Part shown: positions 1 to 5,660 of the stretch, piece after piece | Position numbering within the stretch: the stretch's first letter is position 1 | How the letters are laid out: each line of letters opens with the position of its first letter | Assembly: GCA_964645755.1 (NCBI GenBank) | Contig: CAZYBT010000124.1 | Location: 1 to 5,660, forward strand | Source: VMCP01 sp964645755 | GTDB taxonomy: Bacteria > Bacteroidota > Bacteroidia > NS11-12g > UBA955 | Direction of reading: 5' to 3' | Length of the DNA stretch: 5,660 nucleotides | Program-made: the position numbers and the translations under genes | The notes under the pieces: model-generated | Told to the model about the DNA's origin: nothing | The model's database searches: none | The model's input: the letters and a program-made list of their open reading frames with translations, nothing else

Positions 1-2
1 GT

Positions 3-1937
3 GCACCAATCATTTGGCAGCAAGATAAGGCTTACAGATTTGGTGTTGGAAATACCAAAGCGGTGCACTTTCAGCTTTTGAATGGAACTACTGTAGTTTC
101 TTTGTCAAGTGGAACTGTTTTATCTGCAAATACTTGGCATCATATTGCTGGAACTTTCGATGGAACAAAATTAAAAATTTACATCGATGGTGTGGCAACA
201 GATTCAACGTCGGCATCGTTCAGCATTACTTATAAATCTTCGAGTACAGATGTGTGGATTGCTGATCCGGCAACCGGTTACGGTGGAACATTGGAAGAAA
301 CTAGAATTTGGGACTATGCCCGATCGAAAGCTGAAATAAAAGAGGGCATGGCAAGAAGATATAGCAATACCACAACAGGCTTGGTGATGTCTTTTAGTTA
401 CGAAGATGGAATTGCATACAAAAACAATACTACCGTTACCAAAACCGACGATGCAAGTGCTAACAATAATGATGGTGCTCCAAAAAATTTCACGATGCAG
501 GATTCAGCTTCCAATTTTATTATTGGCAGGTCTTATTGTGATACTGTGGCTTATAGTAAATTTTCTGTTTCTAAATGTGTGAGTTATCAGCTTCCGTCTA
601 AAAAGAGAACTGTAACAAAAACTGGGACATTTAATGATACCATCATGTCGTATAGAGGCTGTGATTCTGTTATGACAATCAATGTTACTATTTTAAAACC
701 AACAGGTTCTGCCCAAACTTATTACAGTTGTGATTCGTTTAAAAGTCCTTATTCATCAAATGTTTATCGAAAATCTGGCAAGTATCAAGAGAAATTGAAG
801 AATTCTGTTGGATGCGACAGTATCATATCTATGACGGTGAATATTATCAAGAAAGATACCACTATTTTTAACTATAATGCTTGCAATTATGTAACCTTAA
901 AAAATGGGAAAGTTGTCACAAAATCAGGACTTTACATAGATTCATTTAAAAATTTTAGGGGGTGTGATAGCTTTATATTTCATCAAACCAAGTTGAGATA
1001 TTCTACGATGGCTAAAGTTGCATTAAAGTTGTGTAGGTTTATCATTTGTCCCTCAAATTCAAACAAAGTATTTAGAACCCCTGGAATTTATTATGATACA
1101 CTGACTAATTCTGCGGGATGCGATAGTGTTATTGAATATACAGTTACTTCAAAATCTAGTTATGGTGTTGTGAACCTCACAGGATGTTCTTCGGTGAAAA
1201 GTCCCTCCAAAAAATACACCTGGACAAGTTCTGGGACATATTATGACACATTGATCAACAAAAACTCAATGGGATGTGATAGTTTTATGACCATAAAATT
1301 AACCCTAAATCCGGCGAAGAATGAAAGTTTGAACATTGAAAATTGCAGATATTATATCACACCAAGTGGAAAGACGATCACACAGACATCGCTAGTAAAT
1401 GACACTTTGAAATTCAAATCTGGTTGTGACAGTGTTGTTTATTCAATTAATGTAATCATTAACAATGTGAATACGGGAGTATCTCGAAGTATGAATACAT
1501 TGATTGCGCAAACAAATAATGGAAGCGCTCAATTTCAATGGTTGGATTGTAAGTCAAATTATGATCAAATTGGCGGTGTTACATCCAAACAATTTTCGCC
1601 ACAAGTGAATGGAGAATACGCGGTAGAAGTGACTGAAAATGGATGTGTAGATACTTCGAACTGTATACTTTTTGAAGTAAACGGGACTCATGATTTGCAA
1701 TTATCGCAATTGACCATTCAACCCAATCCAAGTCGTGGTCAATTTAACATTCAGTCAGTGAATGTATTGCATCAAGTTGAATTGAGTATTGTAGACTTGC
1801 AAGGTAAAGTGATTCAACGTTGGAATTTTGACCAAATGAGTAAACAAACCTTCGATGTCAAATTGTCGTCTGGCATCTATTATATTAAAATTCTTTCTCT
1901 TGAGGGACAAAACAGCTGGCCAATTATTTTTGAATAA
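3..1937 (+). CDS. T9SS-secreted multidomain surface protein with LamG-like domain and Cys-paired repeats (5' end outside window)
   Basis: The frame is open from the left edge, so the start and any signal peptide lie outside; about 644 residues are visible. Numbering here begins at the GTG codon at 63, which is an internal Val. Residues upstream of that codon through about 155 form a concanavalin A/LamG-like fold of the LamG_3 type: a WHHIAGTFDG strand, the IYIDG hairpin, and LEETRIWDYARSKAEI. Six repeats of about 51 residues follow (167-468), each with two cysteines 27-30 apart and the second in a GCDS motif. Residues 471-540 form an Ig-like module (FQWLDC, GEYAVEVTENGC). Residues about 549-624 are a T9SS type A sorting domain (IQPNPSRGQF, VDLQGKV, LSSGIYYIKI). 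By family knowledge such proteins cross the outer membrane through T9SS, lose the C-terminal domain and stay on the surface or are released. LamG domains often bind glycans, but no ligand can be inferred and no catalytic motif is seen. The gene ends at a strong terminator. Confidence 0.92.
   Translation, partial: APIIWQQDKAYRFGVGNTKAVHFQLLNGTTVVSLSSGTVLSANTWHHIAGTFDGTKLKIYIDGVATDSTSASFSITYKSSSTDVWIADPATGYGGTLEETRIWDYARSKAEIKEGMARRYSNTTTGLVMSFSYEDGIAYKNNTTVTKTDDASANNNDGAPKNFTMQDSASNFIIGRSYCDTVAYSKFSVSKCVSYQLPSKKRTVTKTGTFNDTIMSYRGCDSVMTINVTILKPTGSAQTYYSCDSFKSPYSSNVYRKSGKYQEKLKNSVGCDSIISMTVNIIKKDTTIFNYNACNYVTLKNGKVVTKSGLYIDSFKNFRGCDSFIFHQTKLRYSTMAKVALKLCRFIICPSNSNKVFRTPGIYYDTLTNSAGCDSVIEYTVTSKSSYGVVNLTGCSSVKSPSKKYTWTSSGTYYDTLINKNSMGCDSFMTIKLTLNPAKNESLNIENCRYYITPSGKTITQTSLVNDTLKFKSGCDSVVYSINVIINNVNTGVSRSMNTLIAQTNNGSAQFQWLDCKSNYDQIGGVTSKQFSPQVNGEYAVEVTENGCVDTSNCILFEVNGTHDLQLSQLTIQPNPSRGQFNIQSVNVLHQVELSIVDLQGKVIQRWNFDQMSKQTFDVKLSSGIYYIKILSLEGQNSWPIIFE
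561..1466 (+). repeat. Six protein-level ~51-residue Cys-paired GCDS repeats inside the T9SS cargo gene
   Basis: The first cysteines fall at residues 172, 223, 274, 324, 375 and 428, giving periods of 51, 51, 50, 51 and 53. The second cysteines fall at 200, 251, 301, 353, 405 and 455, always in GCDS. A unit reads roughly: hydrophobic strand, Cys, PS-rich turn, a T-x-SG-x-Y-x-DTL-like stretch, a Gly-Cys-Asp-Ser turn, then an alternating T-I-x-L-T strand. This suggests a small beta-sandwich closed by one disulfide. Units 3 and 4 are the most degenerate, and unit 4 carries an extra Cys at 329. The copies have diverged at the DNA level, so this is an old array. Similar GCDSV-type repeats are common in secreted Bacteroidota proteins; I know of no assigned function. 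Confidence 0.85.
1707..1934 (+). other. T9SS type A C-terminal sorting domain
   Basis: The last ~76 residues match the Por_Secre_tail (TIGR04183-like) pattern. They begin with a strand leading into a PNPSRGQF turn, then a VELSIVDLQGKVI strand pair, and end with LSSGIYYIKI and a short terminal strand. In this family the domain directs the folded cargo to the PorV/PorU-type attachment complex and is usually removed. It ends only three codons' worth of sequence after the typical final strand, so the C-terminus looks intact. Confidence 0.9.
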
Positions 1938-1954
1938 GTCTATAAAAACAAATG

Positions 1955-1984
1955 AAAAGCCAGCATAACTGCTGGCTTTTTTTT
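1955..1984 (+). terminator. Rho-independent terminator, probably bidirectional
   Basis: A perfect 10-bp stem (AAAAGCCAGC paired with GCTGGCTTTT) encloses a 6-nt loop, ATAACT, and the T run extends to eight (1977-1984). It starts 17 bp after the stop of the T9SS cargo gene and is its obvious terminator. Read on the minus strand, the same stem is followed by CATTTGTTTTTA, so it could also end transcription of tsaE, whose stop lies about 50 bp away on the other side. Confidence 0.93.
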
Positions 1985-2034
1985 GCATAAATCAGAAAAA
2001 TTTAAAGTTTATTTTTTGAAATTTCCGCAAAAAA

Positions 2035-2490
2035 TCACATTGTATACAAAGGATAATCTGTGATGATGTATTGACGAGAGTTTTCCAAATGGAGAATCTC
2101 TATATCCAATACATGAAATCCCATCAGAATTTCCATACCAACTTGAGGCCATTCGATGAGCCAAGTGCTGTTTGGAGCGTATAAATTGTCTTCAATTCCA
2201 GCGTCATATAATTCATCGAGGTCTTTGATTCTGTACCAATCGCTGTGATAAATGGTGTGCTCATGATTGTCTATTGGATAAGGGTTTACGAGACCATAAG
2301 TTGGGCTACTAACTTCTCCTGAGTACCCAAGTTTCGAACATATTTTTTTGATCAAGGTAGTTTTTCCTGCGCCTAAATCGCCACGATAACAAATCACTTG
2401 CGGGAAAGGTTCTATGGTAAATATCAATTGTACCACACGATCTAGTTCGGATTCGTTGGCAGTTAGATTGTATGTTTTTTCTATGGACAT
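2035..2490 (-). CDS. tsaE: tRNA threonylcarbamoyladenosine biosynthesis ATPase TsaE (YjeE/YdiB family)
   Basis: TsaE is the small P-loop ATPase that works with TsaB and TsaD to make t6A at position 37 of ANN-decoding tRNAs in the cytoplasm. The 151 residues fit the usual ~135-160. The Walker A motif GDLGAGKTT is at 37-45, the SPT switch-like motif at 62-64, the conserved HSDWYR at 82-87, and EWP at 113-115; all are family hallmarks. The ATG at 2490 is chosen because the domain begins within ~15 residues of it and upstream sequence is non-coding repeat. No Shine-Dalgarno sequence is visible; the start codon directly abuts the 10-bp repeat array, which is then its untranslated leader. It lies downstream of and co-directional with porX across a 321-bp repeat-filled gap, and converges on the T9SS cargo gene. 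Nothing suggests inactivation. Confidence 0.96.
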   Translation of the reverse strand: MSIEKTYNLTANESELDRVVQLIFTIEPFPQVICYRGDLGAGKTTLIKKICSKLGYSGEVSSPTYGLVNPYPIDNHEHTIYHSDWYRIKDLDELYDAGIEDNLYAPNSTWLIEWPQVGMEILMGFHVLDIEILHLENSRQYIITDYPLYTM

Positions 2491-2620
2491 AAAAAAGGTT
2501 TATAAATGTTTATGAGGGTTTGTAAAGGTTTAAAAAAGTTTATGAAGGTTTATAAAGGTTTATAAATGTTTATGAAGGTTTATGAGGGTTTATGATTGTT
2601 TATGAAGGTTTATGAGGGTT
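2491..2620. repeat. 10-bp-period tandem repeat array (12 clear units plus one partial)
   Basis: From 2501 to 2620 the sequence divides without any indel into twelve 10-bp units with consensus TATGAAGGTT. Three units are TATGAAGGTT, three TATGAGGGTT, two TATAAATGTT, and four are single variants (TGTAAAGGTT, TAAAAAAGTT, TATAAAGGTT, TATGATTGTT). The stretch 2491-2500 (AAAAAAGGTT) looks like a thirteenth degenerate unit ending at the tsaE start codon. A 20-bp pair at 2571-2590 recurs exactly at 2601-2620, showing 30-bp higher-order duplication. All frames I checked contain stops (TAA or TGA), so it is not coding. The period is close to one DNA helical turn. Confidence 0.95.
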
Positions 2621-2681
2621 GTTGGAACATTAAACTCTGGAAACGTAACTTTAAACTCTAAACTTTCAACTTTAAATTATC
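2605..2681. repeat. 77-bp direct repeat, copy 1
   Basis: This unit begins AAGGTTTATGAGGGTT, taken from the end of the 10-bp array, continues with GTTGGAACATTAAACTCTGG, and ends in an AACTTTAAAC / AAACTTTCAACTTTAAATT block. It is identical to the next copy at all 77 positions. I find no start-to-stop reading frame and no GC-rich hairpin in it. Confidence 0.97.
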
Positions 2682-2758
2682 AAGGTTTATGAGGGTTGTT
2701 GGAACATTAAACTCTGGAAACGTAACTTTAAACTCTAAACTTTCAACTTTAAATTATC
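2682..2758. repeat. 77-bp direct repeat, copy 2
   Basis: This is an exact head-to-tail duplicate of 2605-2681. Complete identity between non-coding copies implies a recent duplication or ongoing homogenisation by slippage or recombination. The block includes short internal AACTTT/AAACTT words of similar spacing, so the unit itself looks built from smaller repeats. Confidence 0.97.
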
Positions 2759-2811
2759 AAGGTTTATGAGGGTTCAAGAAACTTTAAACGATAAACTTTC
2801 AACTTTAAATT
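2759..2811. repeat. Third, shortened copy of the 77-bp repeat next to the porX stop
   Basis: The first 16 bases (2759-2774) are identical to the unit. The next 26 bases of the unit are replaced by CAAGA, and the remainder (2780-2811) matches with a 3-base difference, GAT for TCT. It ends on the base before the porX stop codon. It may be the ancestral end of the array, or a copy that suffered an internal deletion. Confidence 0.88.
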
Positions 2812-4362
2812 CTATGGTTTCGCAGTGAGGGTTACAATTGGGCAACACATTTCTTCAAGGCTTATACCTCCATGTTGAAAGGTGTTTTTGTAATAGTTCA
2901 CGTAATAATTATAATTGTTAGGATAAGCGAAGAAATCATTTTCTTTGGCAAACACGAAAGAACTGCTCAAGTGTTGTAGCGGTAAGTAGATTTCTTGTGG
3001 CTTTTTGGCTTCAAAAACTTCTTTCGGATTGTAGGTAATGTTTTTACCTTGTTTATAGCGAAGGTTTGTATTTACATTTTTATCGCCCACAATTTTAATA
3101 GGATCTTTCACACGGATACTTCCGTGGTCGGTGGTAATGACCAACCTACAAGGCTTTTCACTAATTCTTTGAAGGGCTTCCCAAAGAGGAGAATGTTTGA
3201 ACCATGTTGCCATCACATTTCGGTATGCCGCTTCATTTTCTGCAAGTTCTCTCACAATGTGAACATCGGTTCTTGCATGAGAGAAATTATCTACAAAGTT
3301 GTATACAATTACGTTGAGTTTGTTGTTGAGCATGTTTGGAACTTGGTCAACCAAATTTTTGGCACCGTCTAAGTTGGTTACTTTGGTGTAACCAAACTTG
3401 ATATCACGACGTAAACGCTTCAACTGTTCTTCCAAAAACTCTTTTTCATATAGGTTTTTACCGCCCTCATCTTCATCATTGCTCCATTTATCTGGGAACG
3501 TTTTTTCAATATCCAAAGGCATCATTCCGCTAAAAATTGCATTTCGGCAATATTGTGTGGTTGTTGGAAGGATACTCATGTAAATGTCTTCATTATCGAC
3601 CCTGAAATTATCGCCCAAGGTTTCAGAAATAGCACGCCATTGATCAAAACGAAGATTGTCGAGAAGTACCATCACCACAGGTAAATCGCCATCTAATAAT
3701 GGATTTACGACTTTTCTGAATAGATTATGGCTCATGATGACTTCATCAGATTGTTTGTTTACCAATCTGTTGTAGTTGTCGCTAACAAAGCGGCAGAAGT
3801 TGCGATTTGCATCAGATTTTTGAGTTTCAAACACTTCTTTCATGCCATCTTCATTGGTTTGATCGAGTTCAATTTCCCAGTAAACCAATTTTTTATAGAC
3901 CTCTTTCCACTCTTCAAAGTTTAACTTATCGGAAACGGTCATGCCAATTTGCATGAATTCACGTTGATATCCTTGGGTTGTTTTTTGGCTAACCAATCTT
4001 TTTTCATCCAGGTTTTTCTTTACACTGAGTAAAATTTGATTGGGATTTACTGGTTTTATCAAGTAATCTGCAATTTTACTCCCTATGGCTTCTTCCATGA
4101 TGTGCTCTTCCTCATTCTTGGTAATCATGATAACAGGAATGTGGGGACGATCTTGTTTGATTTGTGCAAGTGCGTCCAAGCCTGAGATTCCAGGCATGTT
4201 TTCATCAAGAAACACCAAATCGTACTCCGTTTTTTTGATGGCATCAATCGCATCTCGCCCGCTATTTACACTGGTAACTTCGTATCCTTTTCCCTCCAAA
4301 AATAAAATGTGGGGTTTAAGTAAATCAATTTCATCGTCGGCCCAAAGAATTTGTGGTTTCAT
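2812..4362 (-). CDS. porX: PorX: response regulator fused to a PglZ (alkaline phosphatase-like) domain, T9SS regulator
   Basis: PorX is the cytoplasmic response regulator of the PorX/PorY system that controls T9SS gene expression; its PglZ domain is a zinc-dependent phosphodiesterase reported to act on oligonucleotides. The protein has 516 residues, the family's usual size. The receiver domain (about 1-120) has acidic-pocket D9/D10, phosphoacceptor D53 in LVFLDENMPG, T81 and K103, all intact. A helical linker follows. The PglZ part (about 220-516) shows VLLDNLRFDQW with D235, PTTTQYCRN near 266-274 holding the likely nucleophilic Thr, VDNFSHAR with D358 and H362, TTDHGS with D412/H413, and FQHGG with H497, consistent with an active two-metal site. 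The ATG at 4362 is preferred to the in-frame ATG at 4398 because it gives the canonical MKPQILWADDE N-terminus; the 12 extra residues have no counterpart in the fold. There is no DNA-binding domain, as expected. It is divergent from the thiamine pyrophosphokinase gene, with tsaE downstream. Confidence 0.95.
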   Translation of the reverse strand: MKPQILWADDEIDLLKPHILFLEGKGYEVTSVNSGRDAIDAIKKTEYDLVFLDENMPGISGLDALAQIKQDRPHIPVIMITKNEEEHIMEEAIGSKIADYLIKPVNPNQILLSVKKNLDEKRLVSQKTTQGYQREFMQIGMTVSDKLNFEEWKEVYKKLVYWEIELDQTNEDGMKEVFETQKSDANRNFCRFVSDNYNRLVNKQSDEVIMSHNLFRKVVNPLLDGDLPVVMVLLDNLRFDQWRAISETLGDNFRVDNEDIYMSILPTTTQYCRNAIFSGMMPLDIEKTFPDKWSNDEDEGGKNLYEKEFLEEQLKRLRRDIKFGYTKVTNLDGAKNLVDQVPNMLNNKLNVIVYNFVDNFSHARTDVHIVRELAENEAAYRNVMATWFKHSPLWEALQRISEKPCRLVITTDHGSIRVKDPIKIVGDKNVNTNLRYKQGKNITYNPKEVFEAKKPQEIYLPLQHLSSSFVFAKENDFFAYPNNYNYYVNYYKNTFQHGGISLEEMCCPIVTLTAKP

Positions 4363-4470
4363 GAATGTATAACGTAAATGTTGATTCAAAATTCGCACTA
4401 AAATTTCTTTTATTCAGGTATTTTTGTTGAAAAGCGAAAAAAATCGTACCAGAACACAGATTTTTGCATC
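4363..4470. promoter_or_regulatory. Divergent promoter region between porX and the thiamine pyrophosphokinase gene
   Basis: This 108-bp AT-rich non-coding gap must hold the promoters for both outward genes unless the porX start is further upstream. Apart from the TAnnTTTG element described separately, I see no clear inverted repeat, operator or riboswitch. Neither start codon has a purine-rich Shine-Dalgarno sequence, which is common in this phylum. Confidence 0.6.
4419..4426 (+). promoter_or_regulatory. Candidate Bacteroidota -7 element TATTTTTG
   Basis: TATTTTTG matches the TAnnTTTG -7 consensus of the Bacteroidota primary sigma factor exactly. It sits 44 bp before the thiamine pyrophosphokinase ATG. 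No TTG lies at the usual distance upstream; the nearest is at 4381-4383, too far away. This is therefore only a candidate in an AT-rich region where the motif can arise by chance. Confidence 0.35.
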
Positions 4471-5136
4471 ATGAGTTCCCATCATATTGTTAGAGACGAC
4501 CAAGAACCTGCATTGATTATTGCAAATGGAATGCAGTGTTCACAAGAGTTACTCGATCAACTCATGGAATGGTCGCCTTTTGTTTTGGTTTTAGATGGTG
4601 CCATAAAGCGTGTTTTGGAAATGAATATCAAATTTGATGCTTGGTTGGGCGATTTTGATTCTAGCATCGATGTTCAGTTGGAACATTACCCACATTTAAC
4701 CCATGTGGAGAAAATTCATGCACCAGATCAGGATTATACCGATCTCCAAAAAGGCATTCAATATCTGATTCAAAAGGGTTTTCCTGCGGCCAATATTGTT
4801 TGGGCCACTGGATTGAGACAGGATCACCATTTTAACAATGTGTTTACACTTTCTCAATTTTCAGGCAAAATTACCCTTGGATTACTCGACGATTATTCTC
4901 GGGTTTTCATGCTACCTAAGTCCTTCAAAAAATGGTATTTAAAAGACACCAAATTGTCGATTTTTCCGGTTGGAAGTGCCACTGGAATCACTACGAAAAA
5001 TTTGCAATACAATTTGAATAACGAATCACTTACGCTGCCCAATAGAACCGGAAGTTCTAATAAAGTTGCCGAGGATGGTTTTATTGAAATTTCTTATTTG
5101 GAGGGACATTTACTGCTCATGGAATGTTGGGATTGA
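4471..5136 (+). CDS. thiN: Thiamine pyrophosphokinase (thiamine diphosphokinase)
   Basis: The enzyme transfers pyrophosphate from ATP to thiamine, giving thiamine diphosphate, the cofactor of transketolase, pyruvate dehydrogenase and others. The 221 residues match family length. The N-terminal catalytic domain shows LDGA (41-44), DAWLGDFDS (56-64) with the metal-binding acidic residues, DQDYTDLQKGI (86-96) corresponding to the D-x-x-x-TD-x-QKA motif, and GLRQDHHFNN (114-123) corresponding to the usual G-x-R-x-DH-x-x-x-N motif. The C-terminal beta-sandwich has SIFPVG (163-168), GITTKNLQYNL (172-182) and GSSN (194-197), the thiamine-binding side. All key residues appear intact. The ATG at 4471 leaves a ~12-residue lead-in before the first strand, which is acceptable; a start at the Met at residue 21 would remove that strand. 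It is divergent from porX and converges on xthA after an 11-bp gap. No thiamine diphosphate riboswitch is visible upstream, in keeping with a salvage or housekeeping role. Confidence 0.94.
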   Translation: MSSHHIVRDDQEPALIIANGMQCSQELLDQLMEWSPFVLVLDGAIKRVLEMNIKFDAWLGDFDSSIDVQLEHYPHLTHVEKIHAPDQDYTDLQKGIQYLIQKGFPAANIVWATGLRQDHHFNNVFTLSQFSGKITLGLLDDYSRVFMLPKSFKKWYLKDTKLSIFPVGSATGITTKNLQYNLNNESLTLPNRTGSSNKVAEDGFIEISYLEGHLLLMECWD

Positions 5137-5147
5137 TGCCGAAAAAA

Positions 5148-5660
5148 TCAATCGCCTATTGCCAATGAAGCCCATGTTGGACAGTGATCTGAGTGCTTTG
5201 CATCCGGATCAATTCCCGATGAGATAAGCGTGTTTGAAAGTTCATTGCTCACACTCACATAATCAATTCTCCAGCCTTTGTTATTGGCTCTTGCATTTGC
5301 TCTGAAGCTCCACCAAGTGTAATTGTGGGGTTCAGGATTTAAATTTCTGAATGCGTCGGTAAATCCAGATTCGAACCATTTTGTCATCCACTCACGTTCT
5401 TCAGGAAGGAATCCCGTGCTGTTTTTATTGCTTACTGGATCATGGATATCGATAGCTTGGTGACAAATGTTATAATCTCCACAAACAATTAAGTTGGGAA
5501 TGTCTTTTTTTAGGTTTTGGGTATAGTCGAAGAAATAATTGAGGAAGTCAAATTTGATATTTTGACGGTCGTCGCCACTGGTGCCGCTAGGGAAATAGGC
5601 TGAAATGATACTTCCCCAGTTAAAATCGAGCCGAATCACACGTCCCTCAAAATCAAAAAG
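5148..5660 (-). CDS. xthA: Exodeoxyribonuclease III / AP endonuclease, C-terminal part (5' end outside window)
   Basis: This is a member of the EEP nuclease superfamily that cleaves DNA at abasic sites and removes 3'-blocking groups in base-excision repair. About 170 residues are visible, so roughly the first 80-90 are beyond the right edge. The frame stays open to position 5660, where it reads LFDFEGRVIRLDF, the typical ExoIII strand; the GTG at 5639 is therefore an internal Val. Numbering from that Val, IVCGDYNI holds the catalytic Asp55 and Asn57, GFLPEEREWM (76-85) is the conserved loop, TWWSFRANARANNKGWRIDY carries Asp126, and SDHCP carries Asp151 and His152; these correspond to the E. 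coli active-site D151, N153, D229, D258 and H259 by motif. The N-terminal metal-binding Asn and Glu cannot be checked. It ends 11 bp from the stop of the convergent thiamine pyrophosphokinase gene, with no hairpin terminator between them. Confidence 0.96.
   Translation of the reverse strand, partial: LFDFEGRVIRLDFNWGSIISAYFPSGTSGDDRQNIKFDFLNYFFDYTQNLKKDIPNLIVCGDYNICHQAIDIHDPVSNKNSTGFLPEEREWMTKWFESGFTDAFRNLNPEPHNYTWWSFRANARANNKGWRIDYVSVSNELSNTLISSGIDPDAKHSDHCPTWASLAIGD

Noticed and set aside
63..65. GTG as start of the T9SS cargo gene
   Set aside because: The frame continues upstream to the window edge with sequence (WQQDKAYRFGVGN) that is part of the same LamG-like domain, so the true start is outside.
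1755..1988. 77-residue minus-strand open frame
   Set aside because: It is antisense to the well-supported sorting domain and the terminator, and shows no recognisable domain.
2571..2620. Telomere-like repeat (GGGTTTA words)
   Set aside because: The resemblance comes from GAGGGTTTAT in a few units. The array is internal, imperfect and lies between housekeeping genes.
2491..2811. CRISPR array
   Set aside because: Units are contiguous with no unique spacers of constant length, the 77-bp copies are wholly identical, and no cas gene is present.
2812..4362. PglZ domain as part of a BREX or other phage-defence system
   Set aside because: The receiver-PglZ fusion of this length with the MKPQILWADDE start is PorX. 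No other BREX-type genes are present, and the neighbours are housekeeping.
2995..4372. Four plus-strand open frames of 61-125 codons (2995-3372, 3398-3583, 3727-3924, 4085-4372)
   Set aside because: All are antisense to porX, whose protein is conserved over its full length. Their translations are rich in Phe, Ser and Cys, as expected of shadow frames, and match no family I know.
4387..4394. Minus-strand GAATTTTG as a -7 element for porX
   Set aside because: It misses the leading T of TAnnTTTG and has no TTG at the right distance upstream, which is too weak in AT-rich DNA.
4363..4470. Thiamine diphosphate (THI-box) riboswitch before the thiamine pyrophosphokinase gene
   Set aside because: The conserved CTGAGA and related THI-box words are absent and the gap is too short after allowing for two promoters.
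5637..5639. GTG as start of the exodeoxyribonuclease III gene
   Set aside because: The frame stays open to the right edge and reads a conserved ExoIII strand; a start here would delete the N-terminal third of the enzyme.

Overview
The window is AT-rich bacterial DNA from a member of the Bacteroidota, most likely a Flavobacteriia- or Sphingobacteriia-like lineage. Two things support this: a secreted multidomain protein ending in a type IX secretion (T9SS) type A sorting domain, and a PorX orthologue (response regulator fused to a PglZ-type phosphodiesterase). Both are essentially restricted to this phylum. Leaders without Shine-Dalgarno sequences and one TAnnTTTG promoter-like element also fit. 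I cannot name the genus.

Layout from left to right: (1) the 3' part of a plus-strand gene for a large T9SS cargo protein (LamG-like domain, six ~51-residue Cys-paired repeats, an Ig-like module, sorting domain), cut off at the left edge; (2) a perfect 10-bp hairpin terminator in a convergent gap; (3) tsaE on the minus strand; (4) a 321-bp gap made almost entirely of two kinds of tandem repeat, a 10-bp-period array next to tsaE and two identical 77-bp units plus a shortened third next to porX; (5) porX on the minus strand; (6) a 108-bp divergent promoter region; (7) a thiamine pyrophosphokinase gene on the plus strand; (8) an 11-bp convergent gap; (9) the 3' part of an exodeoxyribonuclease III gene on the minus strand, cut off at the right edge.

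How the genes relate: PorX is the cytoplasmic response regulator that controls T9SS gene expression in this phylum, and the cargo protein about 0.9 kb away is the sort of substrate that system exports and anchors. The other genes are housekeeping: tRNA t6A modification, thiamine diphosphate synthesis and DNA base-excision repair. They form no obvious pathway with each other. porX and tsaE are co-directional and may share a transcript that would carry the repeat block.

I see no convincing undescribed system. The most unusual element is the repeat-filled porX-tsaE spacer, which runs from the base after the porX stop to the tsaE start codon. The Cys-paired repeats of the cargo protein come second.
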